DNA from: Caballeronia sp. dw_19
GTDB lineage: Bacteria; Pseudomonadota; Gammaproteobacteria; Burkholderiales; Burkholderiaceae
Direction of reading: 5' to 3'
NCBI RefSeq assembly: GCF_018449515.1
Contig: NZ_JAAVUQ010000030.1
Span: 1-64,000, forward strand
Length of the DNA: 64,000 bases
The notes under the pieces are model-generated. The model made no database searches and was not told where the DNA came from. It saw only the letters and a program-made list of their open reading frames with translations. Of the stretch, positions 9,300 through 18,262 are shown piece by piece; within the stretch, counting starts at the first letter, position 1; every line of letters begins with the position of its first letter. The position numbers and the translations under genes were made by a program.

Positions 9300-9367
9300 G
9301 GACCGCGTAGCACTACACGGTCACGAGACACATCGCGTGTGTCGAAGTACTGCGTTACAGCCTGCGC

Positions 9368-10084
9368 TTACGGACGGCTGCCCGTCGGGAACGGCCATGC
9401 AGCGGCCGGATTCAATGCCGTCTTGACCGTTGCAGCCGGGGCCGGCGCTGCAGGTGTCGTTGCCGTCGCCGGTGCTACAGCAGCCGTCTTCTTCGCAGCG
9501 GCAGCCTTCTTGGCCGGAGCCTTTTTAGCAACCGGAGCGGGCGCTGCAGCAGGAGCAGGAACCGCTACCGGAGCAGCAGCTACAGCAGCCTTCTTCGCAG
9601 CAGGGGCAGCCTTCTTGGCGGGCGCAGCCTTCTTGGCGGCCGCCTTTTTGGCAGGTGCCTTCTTAGCAGGCGCCTTTTTAGCAGCGGCCTTTTTAGCGGC
9701 AGCCTTTTTGGCGGGGGCCTTCTTGGCCGCAGCCTTCTTGGCAGGCGCCTTTTTAGCAGCAGCCTTTTTAGCAGGCGCCTTCTTGGCGGCAACCTTCTTG
9801 GCCGCTGCCTTCTTCGCAGGCGCCTTCTTGGCTGCAACCTTCTTCACTGCAACTTTCTTGGCGGCAACTTTCTTCGCCGGCGCCTTCTTAGCAGCGACCT
9901 TCTTGGCTGCAACCTTCTTCGCCGCAACCTTCTTCACTGCGACTTTCTTGGCTGCAACCTTCTTCACTGCAACTTTCTTCGCAGCCGGTGCCTTCTTCGC
10001 TACCGTTGCCTTCTTGGCAGCCGTTTTCTTAACAGCCGGTTTCGCTGCAGCTTTCTTTGCGACGGATTTCTTGGCTAATGCCAT
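9368..10084 (-). CDS. Histone H1-like Lys/Ala-rich nucleoid protein
   Basis: A 238-residue protein made mostly of Lys-Lys-Ala/Pro repeats ([24 protein letters not shown]), like eukaryotic histone H1 C-terminal tails and bacterial AlgP/HctB-type proteins. It is expected to bind DNA non-specifically and condense the nucleoid. Only the last 15 residues ([14 protein letters not shown]) are non-repetitive. Two adjacent ATGs follow the ribosome-binding site AGGAGA; the second (10084) is preferred because its spacing is better. The DNA is internally repetitive, so length variation by slippage between strains is likely. A clear terminator follows. The long plus-strand frame opposite it is only the mirror of the repeats. 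Confidence 0.9.
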   Translation of the reverse strand: MALAKKSVAKKAAAKPAVKKTAAKKATVAKKAPAAKKVAVKKVAAKKVAVKKVAAKKVAAKKVAAKKAPAKKVAAKKVAVKKVAAKKAPAKKAAAKKVAAKKAPAKKAAAKKAPAKKAAAKKAPAKKAAAKKAAAKKAPAKKAPAKKAAAKKAAPAKKAAPAAKKAAVAAAPVAVPAPAAAPAPVAKKAPAKKAAAAKKTAAVAPATATTPAAPAPAATVKTALNPAAAWPFPTGSRP

Positions 10085-10087
10085 CAT

Positions 10088-10598
10088 TTTCTCCTTCAGG
10101 TTTCAAGATGAGAGTCAGTTCAAACAACACCCTTCGTCAAAACCCGCTTCCCGCGTGGGCTTCTCAGGACGCACGCTGCGAAGCGGATTATTCATCGGCG
10201 TACGCTGATGGAGCCTGCTTACGCTAATGAATACGGCAAGGCGCGCAGTGCCACAAGGCACCGCGCGCCAAATTAAGTCAGCACCAGAAGAAGGTGCCAG
10301 CAATCGCTTGATCGGGCCGTCGGCGCTGCCGACGGCATATTTCGGGGGGAAGTTTGCCCGTCCCACTGAAGGGTCCGCAAAACGCCTGTCATCTTTTTGG
10401 GCGGTTAAGCCACAAGGCGCACTTTGCATCAGGCGACCGTTCTCCTAAACCTGTTGGCCGGCGCGCGCGCAATCTTGATCGCACGCAATGGCGCCGGTTT
10501 GCCATTCATCCCGTCTACTCGGCGCCCTCTGCGGGCGCCTGGTCTGCTTTGATTCGTTGCGGCAATGCGTCCATTGCCGCTGGCTGACGCTGATTCGC
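10088..10598. other. Gene-free stretch with three hairpins between nrdB and the H1-like gene
   Basis: No convincing gene in 511 bases. Hairpins are at 10521-10539 (GGCGCCC/GGGCGCC, 60 bases past nrdB), 10316-10336 (GCCGTCGG/CCGACGGC) and 10240-10269 (13-base arms, 12 paired, loop of 4). None has a strong U-tract. A minus-strand frame of 104 codons (10115-10429) has a GGAG 12 bases upstream but shows no recognisable protein features. The stretch should contain the H1-like promoter; TTGACG near 10140 on the minus strand is a possible -35, without a good -10. Confidence 0.5.
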
Positions 10599-11894
10599 TT
10601 ATTCCCAGGTCAGCGCGCCGCCGGTCTGATACTCAATCACTCGCGTCTCGAAGAAGTTGCGTTCCTTCTTCAAGTCGATCATCTCGCTCATCCACGGGAA
10701 CGGATTTTCTTCGTTCGGGAACAGCGGGTCGAGGCCGATCTGCTGGCAACGACGATTACAGATGAAACGCAAATAGCTCTTGAACATGGAGGCATTCAGA
10801 CCGAGCACGCCGCGCGGCATCGTGTCTTCTGCGTACCGGTATTCCAGTTCGACGGCTTCCTGGAAGATCTCGCGGATCTCCGCGCGAAATTCCGGCGTCC
10901 ACAGTTGCGGTTCTTCAAGCTTGATCTGGTTGATCAGGTCGATGCCGAAGTTGCAGTGCATCGACTCGTCGCGCAGGATGTACTGATACTGCTCGGCTGC
11001 GCCCGTCATCTTGTTCTGACGACCCAGCGCCAGGATCTGCGTAAAGCCGACGTAGAAGAAGAGCCCTTCCATCACGCAAGCAAACACGATCAGCGACTTC
11101 AGCAATTTCTGGTCCGCTTCAAGCGTACCGGTGGTGAATGCCGGATCGGTCAGCGTGTTGATGAACGGAATCAGGAACTCGTCCTTCGCGCGGATCGAGT
11201 CGACCTCGTGATACGCGTTGAAGATTTCGCTCTCGTCCAGACCCAGCGATTCGACGATGTACTGATACGCGTGCGTGTGGATCGCTTCCTCGAACGCCTG
11301 GCGCAGCAGGAACTGCCGGCACTCGGGCGCCGTGATGTGGCGATACGTCCCGAGCACGATGTTGTTGGCGGCGAGCGAGTCGGCCGTGACGAAGAAACCC
11401 AGGTTGCGCTTCACAATCCGGCGTTCGTCGTCGGAGAGGCCGTTCGGGTCCTTCCACAGCGCGATGTCGCGCGACATGTTCACTTCCTGCGGCATCCAGT
11501 GGTTTGCACAACCCGCCAGATACTTTTCCCACGCCCACTTGTACTTGAACGGCACCAGCTGATTCACGTCGGTCTTGCCGTTGATGATGCGCTTGTCCGC
11601 CACATTCACCCGCTTGGCACTTGCTGCCGCGATGTCGCTGGCGCTGGGTGCTGCGGGAGCAACGAAGTCGCTCGCAAAAATATTCGGTGCCGCTGCCGTT
11701 TGATGAGTCGTTTGAAGAACGCCATGACCAGCGACTTGCGTGGCTGCATGCGAAGTGACTGGAGCTGCAGCACGCGACGCCTGGCTGACTGCTTGGCTGA
11801 AACCCGCAACCTGACCCGCCGGGTTACGCAACGTGTTGTGTTGCGAACCGTTCGAGGGAGTTACGGCAGTGGTCTCGTCATCCCAGTTGAGCAT
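10599..11894 (-). CDS. nrdB: Ribonucleoside-diphosphate reductase beta subunit (class Ia)
   Basis: A 431-residue R2 subunit that generates the tyrosyl radical used by NrdA. Iron ligands and the radical Tyr are conserved: [10 protein letters not shown] places Glu203, His206 and Tyr210 with E. coli-like spacing, and [10 protein letters not shown] supplies the later Glu and His ligands. The C-terminal tail that docks into NrdA is intact ([11 protein letters not shown]). The first about 90 residues are a low-complexity Ala/Thr/Ser/Gln extension absent from shorter homologues. The promoter region carries two NrdR-box-like sites about 600 bases upstream. nrdA is not adjacent: a small DUF3820 gene and a transporter gene lie between them. 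Confidence 0.97.
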   Translation of the reverse strand: MLNWDDETTAVTPSNGSQHNTLRNPAGQVAGFSQAVSQASRAAAPVTSHAATQVAGHGVLQTTHQTAAAPNIFASDFVAPAAPSASDIAAASAKRVNVADKRIINGKTDVNQLVPFKYKWAWEKYLAGCANHWMPQEVNMSRDIALWKDPNGLSDDERRIVKRNLGFFVTADSLAANNIVLGTYRHITAPECRQFLLRQAFEEAIHTHAYQYIVESLGLDESEIFNAYHEVDSIRAKDEFLIPFINTLTDPAFTTGTLEADQKLLKSLIVFACVMEGLFFYVGFTQILALGRQNKMTGAAEQYQYILRDESMHCNFGIDLINQIKLEEPQLWTPEFRAEIREIFQEAVELEYRYAEDTMPRGVLGLNASMFKSYLRFICNRRCQQIGLDPLFPNEENPFPWMSEMIDLKKERNFFETRVIEYQTGGALTWE

Positions 11895-12495
11895 AAATTC
11901 TCACCATCAATTTAGATCGGTTTGTACCATCTTTCCATGAGCGATAAAAGAGCTTGCTCATAAAAATCCTGTTTTCGTGTTGACGCTGCTACTTGCATAC
12001 AACACTTTGCGTCGAGCTCACTGCTTGAAGCTTCATGCGAAGTCTCTTTGAACGTGTTCGATGCAGTGCTTGCTCAGTGCTTCTTCAAGCTCTTTCAGCG
12101 TTGCTTTTGCTTGGAGCAGCTGCATCGTCCGGCTCTGCTGTGAATCGTGTTGCGTGTGGTCCTGCGTGCGTAATTAGCGTGGTCGTTAAGCGTGAGATCG
12201 AATAGCTTTCACTGCGTGATTGCTTCGATGAAAACTGGTGCATCCGCGTCTTCGCGCAGCGCGCGATCGTCCAGTTAAGTGCTGCTCGCGACTCGCTCAA
12301 ATTGGTTGAGCCAAGCTTCGGATCATGACCTTCGACGACCCGCTTCAACCCGCATTTCGAGTGCTTGTTCACTCTAAAAAAACCGTTGCGCCGAGCTCGC
12401 GATTACACGTGTCTTGCTGCGGAAAACGATACGCTGACGCGTCTCGTTTCCATGTCGAAAGTGTAGCACTCGACGCCGTCATCGCAAAGGCAAAA

Positions 12496-12511
12496 CCACA
12501 AAATATTGGGT
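12496..12511 (-). promoter_or_regulatory. NrdR-box-like site 1 of nrdB
   Basis: CCACAAAATATTGGGT matches the known NrdR consensus acaCwAtATaTwGtgt at 13 of 16 positions. Its partner is 31 bp away. NrdR is a zinc-finger/ATP-cone repressor of ribonucleotide reductase genes; its own gene is not in this window. Confidence 0.7.
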
Positions 12512-12526
12512 GTTTTGAGCCTGTGA

Positions 12527-12542
12527 CGACTACCTATAGTAC
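12527..12542 (-). promoter_or_regulatory. NrdR-box-like site 2 of nrdB
   Basis: CGACTACCTATAGTAC matches the consensus at 10 of 16 positions and lies exactly 31 bp from the first box, the usual spacing (three helical turns) of paired NrdR boxes. It overlaps a candidate -10 element, so binding would block polymerase. Confidence 0.6.
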
Positions 12543-12658
12543 AAACGAATACGTCATGCAAGTGCGGATTTCAAGCGTGAAAATGCGGCCGCGAGCTCAC
12601 GGAGGCACCGCGGACGCGCGCATGAATCACCCGGCAGCGGCCGCTTGCACACGCCTTT

Positions 12659-12877
12659 TCAACCTCGCTTGCCGCGCAGCGGCGTGAGTAATTCACGCAA
12701 GTTGTTGTGATCGATTTCGTGCATCAGCGCGAGCAGCCGGCCAAGTTGTCCTGCAGGAAAACCCTCACGCGCGAACCACGCGAGATAGTGGCCGGGCAGG
12801 TCCGCGATCAAGCGGTCCTTGTACTTTCCATAGGGCATCTTCTGCGTGACAAGACGCTGCAGATCTTCGGGGTCCAT
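12659..12877 (-). CDS. DUF3820-family small protein
   Basis: A 72-residue protein matching the DUF3820 (putative quorum-sensing-regulated virulence factor) family by the pattern MPYGKYKDRLIADLPGHYLAWF. The ribosome-binding site AGGAG lies 7 bases before the ATG, supporting this start. It has no signal peptide or membrane segment and is likely cytosolic. Function is unknown. It lies between nrdA and nrdB on the same strand but upstream of the nrdB control region, and 136 bases from a divergent transporter gene. Confidence 0.85.
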   Translation of the reverse strand: MDPEDLQRLVTQKMPYGKYKDRLIADLPGHYLAWFAREGFPAGQLGRLLALMHEIDHNNLRELLTPLRGKRG

Positions 12878-13013
12878 CGTCGTTCTCCTCGGGTTTTATC
12901 GTCGCCGGATGTCGCTCGAGTGTCGCTCATCACGGCACTTCGCGATGTCGCTGTCATGATATCGATGCCATAATCCCAGCTTCCCGCCGCGAAGAGATCC
13001 CCTTCCGTTCTCC

Positions 13014-14411
13014 ATGTCGCTAGCCATCAAAGCTTTCGCTGCCCCTCTTATCGTCGCCTGCGCGATGTTCATGGAAAGCGTCGATGCCAACGTCATCGTC
13101 ACCGCAATCCCCGAAATGGCCAAAGCTTTCGGCCGAGACCCCGTCACACTGAAGATCGCCGTCACCAGTTATGTGCTCGGCCTCGGGGTCTTCATCCCGA
13201 TCTGCGGCTGGGTCGCCGACCGCTTCGGCGCGCGCACGATCTTCCGTCTCGCTATTGGCATCTTCGTCGCCGGCTCCATCCTGTGCGCGGCGTCCACCTC
13301 GCTGATCCCGTTCACGCTCGCGCGCTTCGTCCAGGGCGTAGGCGGCGCGATGATGGTGCCGGTCGGCCGGATCATCATCTTCCGCTCCGTGCGGCGCTCC
13401 GAATTCATCCGCGCGATGAACTACCTCTCGGTGCCCGCCATGTTCGGCCCCGCCGTCGGACCGCTGCTCGGCGGCTTCATCACCACCTATCTGCACTGGC
13501 GCCTGATCTTCTTCATCAACATCCCGATCGGCATCCTTGGCATCTACCTGACCAACCGCTACATCGGTAATGCGCGCGAACCGCATCCCGGACCGCTGGA
13601 CTGGTTCGGTTTCTTTTTGTCGGCGAGCGGCGGCACATTGTTTCTGCTCGGGCTCTCGCTGATCGGCGGCGAATTGGTCTCCGATCTCACCGCGACGATC
13701 ATGACGCTCGCCGGCGTGGCCTTCCTCATCGTGTATTTACTGCACTCGCGACGCATAAAACTGCCACTCCTCGATCTGCGCTTCCTGCGCGTGCCGACGT
13801 TCCAGGCGAGCGTGGTGGGCGGCTCGCTGTTTCGCATCGGCCTGGGCGCAGTGCCATTTCTGCTCCCACTCGCCATGCAGGAAGGGCTCGGCATGAGCGC
13901 GTTCAAGTCCGGTTCGATCACCTGCGCGTCGGCGTTTGGCGGCATGTTCATGCGCTCGCTCGCGTCGCGCGTGCTGCACCGGTTCGGCTTTCGGCAGACG
14001 CTGATGGTCAACGCGGCGCTGTCGGGCATCGCGATCGCCGCGTGCGGCATGTTCTATCCGGGCACACCGACGTGGCTCATCTGGGCCGTCGTGCTGCTCG
14101 GTGGTTTTTTCCCGGCGTTGCAATTCACGAGCCTCAACTCGCTGACGTATGCCGAGATCGAAAGCCGCGATGTGGGTCGTGCGACGAGTCTCGGGAGTTT
14201 TATCCAGCAGGTGTCGCTCGGGTTGGGCGTGACAATCGGTGGAATCGCGCTGCAAATTTCGCATTCCCTGCAGGGACATCCGCAGATCGTCTGGTCGGAT
14301 TTCTGGCCTGCGTTCGTCGTCGTCGGATTGTTTTCGTTTCTTTCGATTCCGATTACCGCGAAGTTGGCACGCGACGCGGGGCATGAGATATCGAGGGGAA
14401 CACGGGGGTGA
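13014..14411 (+). CDS. MFS transporter, DHA2-like drug efflux family
   Basis: A 465-residue inner-membrane transporter with about 14 predicted helices. MFS motif A is seen in the loop after helix 2 (GWVADRFGARTIFR), and an antiporter-type motif C is present (VPAMFGPAVGPLLGGF). The substrate is unknown; proton-driven drug or metabolite efflux is inferred from family. It is the only plus-strand gene inside the nrdA-nrdB interval and diverges from the DUF3820 gene. Confidence 0.9.
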   Translation: MSLAIKAFAAPLIVACAMFMESVDANVIVTAIPEMAKAFGRDPVTLKIAVTSYVLGLGVFIPICGWVADRFGARTIFRLAIGIFVAGSILCAASTSLIPFTLARFVQGVGGAMMVPVGRIIIFRSVRRSEFIRAMNYLSVPAMFGPAVGPLLGGFITTYLHWRLIFFINIPIGILGIYLTNRYIGNAREPHPGPLDWFGFFLSASGGTLFLLGLSLIGGELVSDLTATIMTLAGVAFLIVYLLHSRRIKLPLLDLRFLRVPTFQASVVGGSLFRIGLGAVPFLLPLAMQEGLGMSAFKSGSITCASAFGGMFMRSLASRVLHRFGFRQTLMVNAALSGIAIAACGMFYPGTPTWLIWAVVLLGGFFPALQFTSLNSLTYAEIESRDVGRATSLGSFIQQVSLGLGVTIGGIALQISHSLQGHPQIVWSDFWPAFVVVGLFSFLSIPITAKLARDAGHEISRGTRG

Positions 14412-14820
14412 CGCGCATGCGCGTCGCTTCGAAGCGGCGGTGACGATACCTATAGGAAGGCCGACCTGAATTCGTCAGCCCGGTCCATTGTCGAAAAGCC
14501 GATGCATCTTCGGTGCCGGCTTCTGATTTCAATCGCTGCAACGCTTCTGAACTCGACGAGCGTAAATACAAATACAAAAGGCTCGCTCCGAATCCGATCG
14601 CCCAAGCCGATTGCGGAAAGGGCAAACGCTTCGGGACCGCGACTCAAATTTCAAACGCCGCGAGCTACCGGAACTCGGCGAGCACAAATAGAAAAGGCCG
14701 GTTCCGAACCCGCCGCCCCTTCCGTTATGGAAGGAACAGCCGCCTCGTACCGGCCTCGACTCTCAAACACTACCTGACTGGCGAGAGACCGATTGCATCG
14801 GCCTCTCGCTTACCACCCTC
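14412..14820. other. Gene-free stretch with duplicated terminator-like units
   Basis: Contains two diverged copies of a segment of roughly 100-120 bases: one starting near 14550 (GAACTCGACGAGCGTAAAT, then AAAAGGCTCGCTCCGAATCC) and one near 14671 (GAACTCGGCGAGCACAAAT, then AAAAGGCCGGTTCCGAACCC). Each places an A-run before a hairpin, so on the minus strand both look like terminators of nrdA. A further perfect hairpin GCGAGAG...CTCTCGC lies at 14782-14810 next to the nrdA stop. No coding sequence is supported. Confidence 0.55.
14690..14756 (-). terminator. Branched intrinsic terminator downstream of nrdA
   Basis: Outer stem AGGCCGGT (14695-14702)/ACCGGCCT (14749-14756) encloses a second hairpin CCTTCC-GTTAT-GGAAGG (14718-14734). 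On the minus strand the outer stem is followed by TTTTCTATTT. It lies 65 bases past the nrdA stop. Confidence 0.7.
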
Positions 14821-17800
14821 TTACTGGCAAGCCTCGCACTCGTCGAACCCGGCATCGCCCGGACGCATCATGCAGACCGGACCATCGGCTTCTGCTTCGG
14901 CCGCAGCGGCAATCGCCGGCGCCGCAACCGCAGCGGCGTTGAAACCACCCGTCGACGATCCGTGCGAACCCTGCGAACCAAAACCGTTGCCGTTCGCGCC
15001 AGAAGCACCGCCCTCGCCATTCCCCGAGTTACCCGAAGGCACCGAGTTCAGTTGACCGTGAGCGACCGTCGACTTCTCGACGTGCGTGGCGGCCATCGTG
15101 CGGAGGTAATACGTGGTCTTCAGACCGCGCAGCCACGCCAGCTTGTACACCTCGTCCAGCTTCTTGCCCGACGCGCCACCCATATAGATATTCAGCGATT
15201 GCGCCTGATCGATCCACTTCTGACGGCGCGATGCGGCTTCCACCACCCAGGTCGCGTCCAGTTCGAACGCCGTTGCGTAGATTGCTCGCAGATCGGCCGG
15301 AACCCGGTCGATACGCGACAGCGTGCCGTCGAAGTACTTCAGGTCCGAGACCATCACTTCGTCCCACAGGCCGCGTTCCTTCAGGTCACGCACCAGGTAA
15401 TCGTTCACGACCGTGAATTCGCCCGACAGATTCGACTTCACATACAGATTCTGGAACGTCGGCTCGATACATGCCGATACGCCGATGATGTTCGAAATGG
15501 TCGCGGTCGGAGCGATTGCCACGCAGTTCGAATTGCGCATGCCGTAGGTGGCGATCCGCGAACGCAGTTCGGTCCAGTCCATCGACGAACTGTCGTCCAC
15601 TTCCACGTAACCGCCGCGCGCTTCGGCCAGCAGCTTCAGCGAATCTTGCGGGAGAATGCCGCGGTCCCACAGCGAGCCGCGATAGCTCGAATAACGGCCG
15701 CGCTCTTGTGCCAGTTCCGTCGACGCGTAGTAAGCGTAGTAGCAGACCGCTTCCATGGAGGTATCGGCGAAAGCGACGGCTTCGTTCGACGCATACGGCG
15801 TGCGCAGCAAGTGCAGGCAGTCCTGGAAGCCCATGATGCCCATACCGACCGGACGATGCTTCAGGTTCGAATTACGCGCTTTGGCGACGGCGTAGTAATT
15901 GATGTCGATGACGTTATCGAGCATGCGCATGGCAACGCTGACGGTGCGCTTGAGCTTGTCGTGATCGAGCGCGAGCGTGCCGTCAGCCTGCGTCTTCATG
16001 TGCGCGACCAGGTTCACCGAGCCGAGATTACAAACGGCGATTTCGGTGTCGCTGGTGTTCAGCGTGATTTCCGTGCACAGGTTCGACGAGTGGACAACGC
16101 CCACGTGCTGCTGCGGCGAACGGATGTTGCATGGATCCTTGAACGTGATCCACGGGTGACCCGTTTCGAACAGCATGCCCAGCATCTTGCGCCACAGTTG
16201 CGCGGCCGGAACCTTCTTGAACAGCTTGAGCTCGCCGCGTGCCGCCTTCTCTTCATACGCAACGTACGCTTTTTCGAACGCTGCGCCGAACAAATCATGC
16301 AGATCGGGCGTGTTGGCCGGCGAGAACAGCGTCCAGTCGCCGTTTTCGTGAACGCGCTTCATGAACAGGTCGGGAATCCAGTTCGCCGTGTTCATGTCGT
16401 GCGTGCGGCGACGGTCATCGCCCGTGTTCTTGCGCAGTTCCAGGAATTCTTCGATATCCAGATGCCACGTTTCCAGGTACGCGCACACCGCGCCCTTGCG
16501 CTTGCCACCCTGATTCACCGCGACGGCCGTGTCGTTCACGACTTTCAGGAACGGCACCACGCCTTGCGACTTGCCGTTCGTGCCCTTGATGTGCGAACCG
16601 AGCGCACGCACGCGCGTCCAGTCATTGCCCAGGCCACCCGCGAACTTCGACAGCAGCGCGTTTTCCTTCAGCGCTTCATAGATGCCGTCGAGGTCGTCGG
16701 CAACCGTCGTCAGATAGCACGACGACAATTGCGAGCGGCGCGTGCCGGAGTTGAACAGCGTGGGGGTGGACGACATGAAGTCGAAGCTCGACAGCACGTT
16801 GTAGAACTCGATCGCCCGTGCTTCGCGGTCGATTTCGTTCAGCGCCAGACCCATTGCAACGCGCATGAAGAACGCCTGCGGCAGTTCGATGCGCTTGGTT
16901 TCGTTGTGCAGGAAGTAGCGGTCATACAGCGTCTGTAGGCCGAGATAGCCGAATTGCAGATCGCGGTCGGCGTCGAGCGCGGCGCCCAGACGCTTCAAGT
17001 CGTACTGCTGCAGCTTTTCATCGAGCAGTTCCGCTTCCACGCCCTGCTTGATGAACAGCGGGAAATATTCAGCGTAGCGCGTAGCCATCTCGCCCTGCGA
17101 GACGTCCTCTTCCAGGATTTCACGACGAATGGTGTGCAGCAAAATACGCGCGGTGACCTGGCTGTACGCCGGGTCCTTTTCGATCATGGTGCGCGCGGCG
17201 AGAATGGCGGAGTCATAGACTTGCGCCATCGGCACGCCGTCGTACAGGTTCTTCACCGTTTCCGCGACGATCGGATCGGCGCTCACTTCGCTGCCGAGAT
17301 TCGCGCACGCTTCGTTGATGCGCGCCTTCAACGCGTCCAGATCCAGCGGATGCGACACGCCGTTGTCGATCACGTTGATGCCAAGCGCATTCGCGCGCGT
17401 TTCCGGTGCGTGCGCGCGTTCCTGCGTGCGCTTCTCGCGATACAGCACGTACGCGCGCGCCACGTTGTGCTCGCCGCCACGCATCAGCGCGAGTTCGACT
17501 TGATCTTGAATGTCTTCAATATGGAACGTACCGCCGTTCGGACGGCTGCGAACCAGCGCCCGGATAACGCTCTGCGTCAGTTGTTCGACGAGTTCGCGCA
17601 CGCGCGCCGAGCCTGCGCCCTGGCCGCCGTTCACGGCCAGAAACGCCTTCGTCACGGCGATGGAGATCTTCGACGGCTCGAACGACACCACGGTCCCGTT
17701 GCGGCGGATCACTTTGTAGTCGGCCAGTGTGGCGTCCGGCGCGAGCGCGCTGGCGCTCGGCTGACTCTGCGCGCCGATGGGCCGCACGGAGGCGCCCTCG

Positions 17801-17832
17801 TAGGAAGTCGTGGTGTTGTCGGTGGTTTGCAT
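14821..17832 (-). CDS. nrdA: Ribonucleoside-diphosphate reductase alpha subunit (class Ia)
   Basis: A 1003-residue R1 subunit that reduces ribonucleotides to deoxyribonucleotides with NrdB. An N-terminal ATP-cone domain (about residues 40-140, VIRRNGTVVSFEPSKI...) gives dATP/ATP allosteric control. The catalytic barrel contains NLCTEITLNTS with the active-site Cys and NLGSVNL, and the C-terminus ends in the redox pair CEAC used for re-reduction. The minus-strand frame is open for 80 codons further upstream, but ATG17832 is chosen because GGAG precedes it and the upstream peptide is low-complexity. Two NrdR-like boxes lie about 400-445 bases upstream. Confidence 0.98.
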   Translation of the reverse strand: MQTTDNTTTSYEGASVRPIGAQSQPSASALAPDATLADYKVIRRNGTVVSFEPSKISIAVTKAFLAVNGGQGAGSARVRELVEQLTQSVIRALVRSRPNGGTFHIEDIQDQVELALMRGGEHNVARAYVLYREKRTQERAHAPETRANALGINVIDNGVSHPLDLDALKARINEACANLGSEVSADPIVAETVKNLYDGVPMAQVYDSAILAARTMIEKDPAYSQVTARILLHTIRREILEEDVSQGEMATRYAEYFPLFIKQGVEAELLDEKLQQYDLKRLGAALDADRDLQFGYLGLQTLYDRYFLHNETKRIELPQAFFMRVAMGLALNEIDREARAIEFYNVLSSFDFMSSTPTLFNSGTRRSQLSSCYLTTVADDLDGIYEALKENALLSKFAGGLGNDWTRVRALGSHIKGTNGKSQGVVPFLKVVNDTAVAVNQGGKRKGAVCAYLETWHLDIEEFLELRKNTGDDRRRTHDMNTANWIPDLFMKRVHENGDWTLFSPANTPDLHDLFGAAFEKAYVAYEEKAARGELKLFKKVPAAQLWRKMLGMLFETGHPWITFKDPCNIRSPQQHVGVVHSSNLCTEITLNTSDTEIAVCNLGSVNLVAHMKTQADGTLALDHDKLKRTVSVAMRMLDNVIDINYYAVAKARNSNLKHRPVGMGIMGFQDCLHLLRTPYASNEAVAFADTSMEAVCYYAYYASTELAQERGRYSSYRGSLWDRGILPQDSLKLLAEARGGYVEVDDSSSMDWTELRSRIATYGMRNSNCVAIAPTATISNIIGVSACIEPTFQNLYVKSNLSGEFTVVNDYLVRDLKERGLWDEVMVSDLKYFDGTLSRIDRVPADLRAIYATAFELDATWVVEAASRRQKWIDQAQSLNIYMGGASGKKLDEVYKLAWLRGLKTTYYLRTMAATHVEKSTVAHGQLNSVPSGNSGNGEGGASGANGNGFGSQGSHGSSTGGFNAAAVAAPAIAAAAEAEADGPVCMMRPGDAGFDECEACQ

Positions 17833-17900
17833 GTGCAAATCTCCAGGTGTTCGATGGTGCGGAACGTCCGCGGATTGAGATGCGTGCCGTGCGTAGCGGC

Positions 17901-17932
17901 TGCTTGTTGCTGCTTTGTTGCTGCTTTGTTGC
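17901..17932. repeat. Tandem 11-base repeat in the nrdA leader
   Basis: Three consecutive units TGCTTGTTGC, TGCTTTGTTGC, TGCTTTGTTGC (10, 11 and 11 bases); on the transcript these read as GCAACAAAGCA-type units. Located 70-100 bases before the nrdA start codon. Confidence 0.7.
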
Positions 17933-18231
17933 TGTTCACTGCTGCTGTTTACTACCTCTGCCAACCGCGCACGACGATGAAATTGAAAATTGAATAACGG
18001 CTCAGTCGGGAAAATTGCCGGTGCCGTTCTTGCGCTCAGTCCATGGTTTTTCCATGGCCCGATCCGCTTCAAACCGATGAAGACAACCCCTCCCGCTACG
18101 CCTGTTTGCCTCGGTCTTTCAAACTGAATGCCGACGGTTTTTACGCGACAAATCAGTGGCTTATCCGGTGTTTTCTTCTATGGCCGGAAAGCGTGCGGCG
18201 CCGGCTCTATGAGCGGGGCGCCGCCTGGACA

Positions 18232-18247
18232 ACACAACATATAGTGC
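18232..18247 (-). promoter_or_regulatory. NrdR-box-like site 1 of nrdA
   Basis: ACACAACATATAGTGC matches the NrdR consensus acaCwAtATaTwGtgt at 14 of 16 positions. It lies just downstream of the predicted transcription start. Confidence 0.8.
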
Positions 18248-18262
18248 AAATTACGTCTCTGA

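Larger units (their letters stand above)
11895..12658 (-). other. Long leader and control region of nrdB
   Basis: A 764-base stretch without a supportable protein gene, lower in GC than its surroundings. It contains the NrdR-like box pair (12496-12542). A possible minus-strand promoter sits on the boxes (TTGCAT 12556-12561, 17-base spacer, TATAGG 12533-12538). A second candidate lies downstream (TTGCGA 12482-12487, 16-base spacer, TACACT 12460-12465). Either would leave a leader of about 560-630 nt before nrdB. A small hairpin ATGAGC/GCTCAT (11937-11961) lies 43 bases before the start codon. The minus-strand frame 12085-12372 (GTG start, 95 codons) lacks a ribosome-binding site and is not called. 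Confidence 0.5.

Noticed and set aside
9339-10208. Long plus-strand Ala/Phe-rich frame (289 codons) opposite the histone H1-like gene
   Set aside because: It is the complement of the Lys/Ala repeat DNA; the minus-strand gene has a proper ribosome-binding site, terminator and known protein type.
10115-10429. 104-codon minus-strand frame between nrdB and the H1-like gene
   Set aside because: A GGAG lies upstream but at 12 bases, and the frame spans two hairpins; the peptide has no domain-like pattern.
10488-11915. 475-codon plus-strand frame opposite nrdB
   Set aside because: nrdB is certain from its motifs; long antisense frames are common in high-GC coding DNA.
12085-12372. 95-codon minus-strand frame in the nrdB leader (GTG start)
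   Set aside because: No ribosome-binding site, no family resemblance, and unusual codon use; kept as part of the leader description.
14962-16938. 658-codon plus-strand frame opposite nrdA
   Set aside because: Arg/His/Val-rich mirror of nrdA with no protein-family features.
17833-18072. 80-residue N-terminal extension of NrdA
   Set aside because: The frame is open, but the peptide is low-complexity, includes a tandem DNA repeat, and a good ribosome-binding site precedes ATG17832.
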